Assembly (NCBI GenBank): GCA_934749845.1
Contig: CAKVHQ010000008.1
Coordinates: 1 to 60,008, forward strand
Direction of reading: 5' to 3'
DNA from: an uncultured Clostridia bacterium
GTDB taxonomy: Bacteria; Bacillota; Clostridia; Christensenellales; UBA1242
Length of the DNA: 60,008 bases
Below are positions 59,217 through 60,008 of the stretch, one piece after another (position 1 is the first letter of the stretch; each line of letters begins with the position of its first letter). The position numbers and the translations under genes are program-made. A model generated the notes under the pieces. The model was given only the letters and a program-made list of their open reading frames with translations. It did no database searches and had not been told where the DNA came from.

Positions 59217-59624
59217 ATGAACAAAGTAATTTTGATTGGTAATCTTACCAAAGACCCAGAACTCACAACAACCACAAGTGGAGTTAATGTCGTTAGATTT
59301 TCTATAGCAGTTCCTCGTAAATACACAAACAGCGAAGGCGAAAGAGAAACAGATTTCTTTAATGTTGTTGCTTGGAGAGGACTTGCAGACATTTGTCACA
59401 GATACTTAAGAAAAGGTAGCAAAGCCGCTGTTATTGGCAATTTGCAAAACAGAAGTTACGACGCCCAAGATGGCACAAAAAGATTTGTAACCGAAGTTGT
59501 TGCCGATGATGTTGAATTTGTTGGTTCAAGACCACAATCACAAGATGGCGAACAAGGCGATGCAAAGGTTGAAAAGCAAGACGCAAAACTTCAACCAGTT
59601 GACGACGACCAACTTCCATTCTAA
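59217..59624 (+). CDS. ssb: Single-stranded DNA-binding protein
   Basis: 135 aa. OB fold (MNKVILIGNLTKDPELTTT, RFSIAVPRKY, DFFNVVAWRGLADIC, GSKAAVIGNLQNRSYDAQDG) and the acidic C-terminal tip DDDQLPF that binds partner proteins. AGGAGAG site. Confidence 0.98.
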   Translation: MNKVILIGNLTKDPELTTTTSGVNVVRFSIAVPRKYTNSEGERETDFFNVVAWRGLADICHRYLRKGSKAAVIGNLQNRSYDAQDGTKRFVTEVVADDVEFVGSRPQSQDGEQGDAKVEKQDAKLQPVDDDQLPF

Positions 59625-59646
59625 TTTTAATTAAGGAGAAATAATC

Positions 59647-59922
59647 ATGGCAGAAAATAGAAAAAATGCAGGCTATAACGATGGTGACGACAAAGTTAAA
59701 AAACCATACAAGCCAGCAAGAAAAAAAGTTTGCCCATTCTGCACAGATAAAGCCGAACACATCGACTACAAAGATGGTGCAAAACTAAGAAGATTTATCA
59801 CAGAAAAAGGTAAAATCTTGCCAAGACGCCAAACAGGTGTTTGCGCAAGCCACCAAAGAGAACTTACAGTTGCTATTAAAAGGGCAAGATGTATGTCAAT
59901 TCTTCCATTCAAAGGTGAATAA
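59647..59922 (+). CDS. rpsR: 30S ribosomal protein S18
   Basis: 91 aa, with a longer Lys-rich N-terminus than usual. Zinc-type cysteines KVCPFCTDKAEHIDYKD, GVCASHQRELTVAIKRAR with a further Cys (ARCMSILPF) indicate the C+ form. AAGGAG site. Last gene of the operon. Confidence 0.97.
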   Translation: MAENRKNAGYNDGDDKVKKPYKPARKKVCPFCTDKAEHIDYKDGAKLRRFITEKGKILPRRQTGVCASHQRELTVAIKRARCMSILPFKGE

Positions 59923-59925
59923 AAG

Positions 59926-59958
59926 TCAAAAAAAGGCGTTTCTTTCGCCTTTTTTTAA
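59926..59958 (+). terminator. Terminator after rpsR
   Basis: AAAAAAAGGCG-tttctt-CGCCTTTTTTT. Confidence 0.9.
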
Positions 59959-60008
59959 TTTATTCCTAAGTCATTTACGACAGTAAACTCCTGTCGTCAC
60001 AAATATAA

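Noticed and set aside
2053..59922. Alternative genetic code (TGA as Trp)
   Set aside because: TGA is used as a genuine stop in several genes, and Trp positions in conserved proteins use TGG.

Overview
The window is about 60 kb of very AT-rich DNA from a low-GC Gram-positive bacterium (Bacillota, probably an uncultured Clostridia-like lineage). Supporting this are Bacillota-type gene orders (gatCAB; priA-def-fmt-rlmN-rpe; spoVM-rpmB-asp23-fakA; ytxC-T-box-thrS-L20 leader-infC-rpmI-rplT; ruvCAB; rpsF-ssb-rpsR), a threonyl T-box, and two sporulation-linked genes: a 25-residue SpoVM-like peptide and a YtxC-like protein. The standard genetic code fits throughout.

Layout. 1-1906: remains of an integrated element beside tRNA-Lys, with a decayed tyrosine integrase, four arm-like repeats and a duplicated tRNA 3' end. 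2053-26135: housekeeping block with cell wall (alr), DNA repair (pcrA, ligA), amidotransferase (gatCAB), rpoZ, priA, protein start and processing (def, fmt), rlmN, rpe, two VirB2/pilin-like membrane proteins, spoVM, rpmB, asp23, fakA and a PHP phosphoesterase. 26188-27259: two small genes and a tRNA-Val/Gly/Cys/Leu cluster.

27203-39168: an 11.9-kb element integrated in tRNA-Leu(TAA) and bounded by 57-bp direct repeats. It has an integrase, divergent repressor/Cro genes, a run of small genes, a NUMOD4/HNH endonuclease, two tandem non-canonical tRNA-like sequences, three membrane-anchored proteins (one with leucine-rich repeats, one with a long coiled coil), a Zot/pI-like P-loop ATPase with N-terminal membrane segments, a hairpin-rich intergenic region, a winged-helix/DnaD-like replication protein, three 32-bp iterons and an AT-rich stretch. 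The best reading is a filamentous-phage (inovirus-like) prophage with plasmid-style replication. This is the most novel part of the window.

39169-59955: anaerobic ribonucleotide reductase (nrdD/nrdG), the ytxC-thrS-infC-rpmI-rplT block with T-box and attenuator, an rRNA methyltransferase, YebC, an M16 peptidase homologue, ruvCAB, a ribbon-helix-helix gene, a possible small RNA, engB, spore-coat-like and surface proteins (one frameshifted, behind a promoter containing a nine-G run), three tandem XRE regulators and rpsF-ssb-rpsR.

Several housekeeping genes (alr, rsmD, ruvC, engB) have a promoter -10 box 6-7 nt before the start codon and no Shine-Dalgarno site, which suggests leaderless mRNAs.
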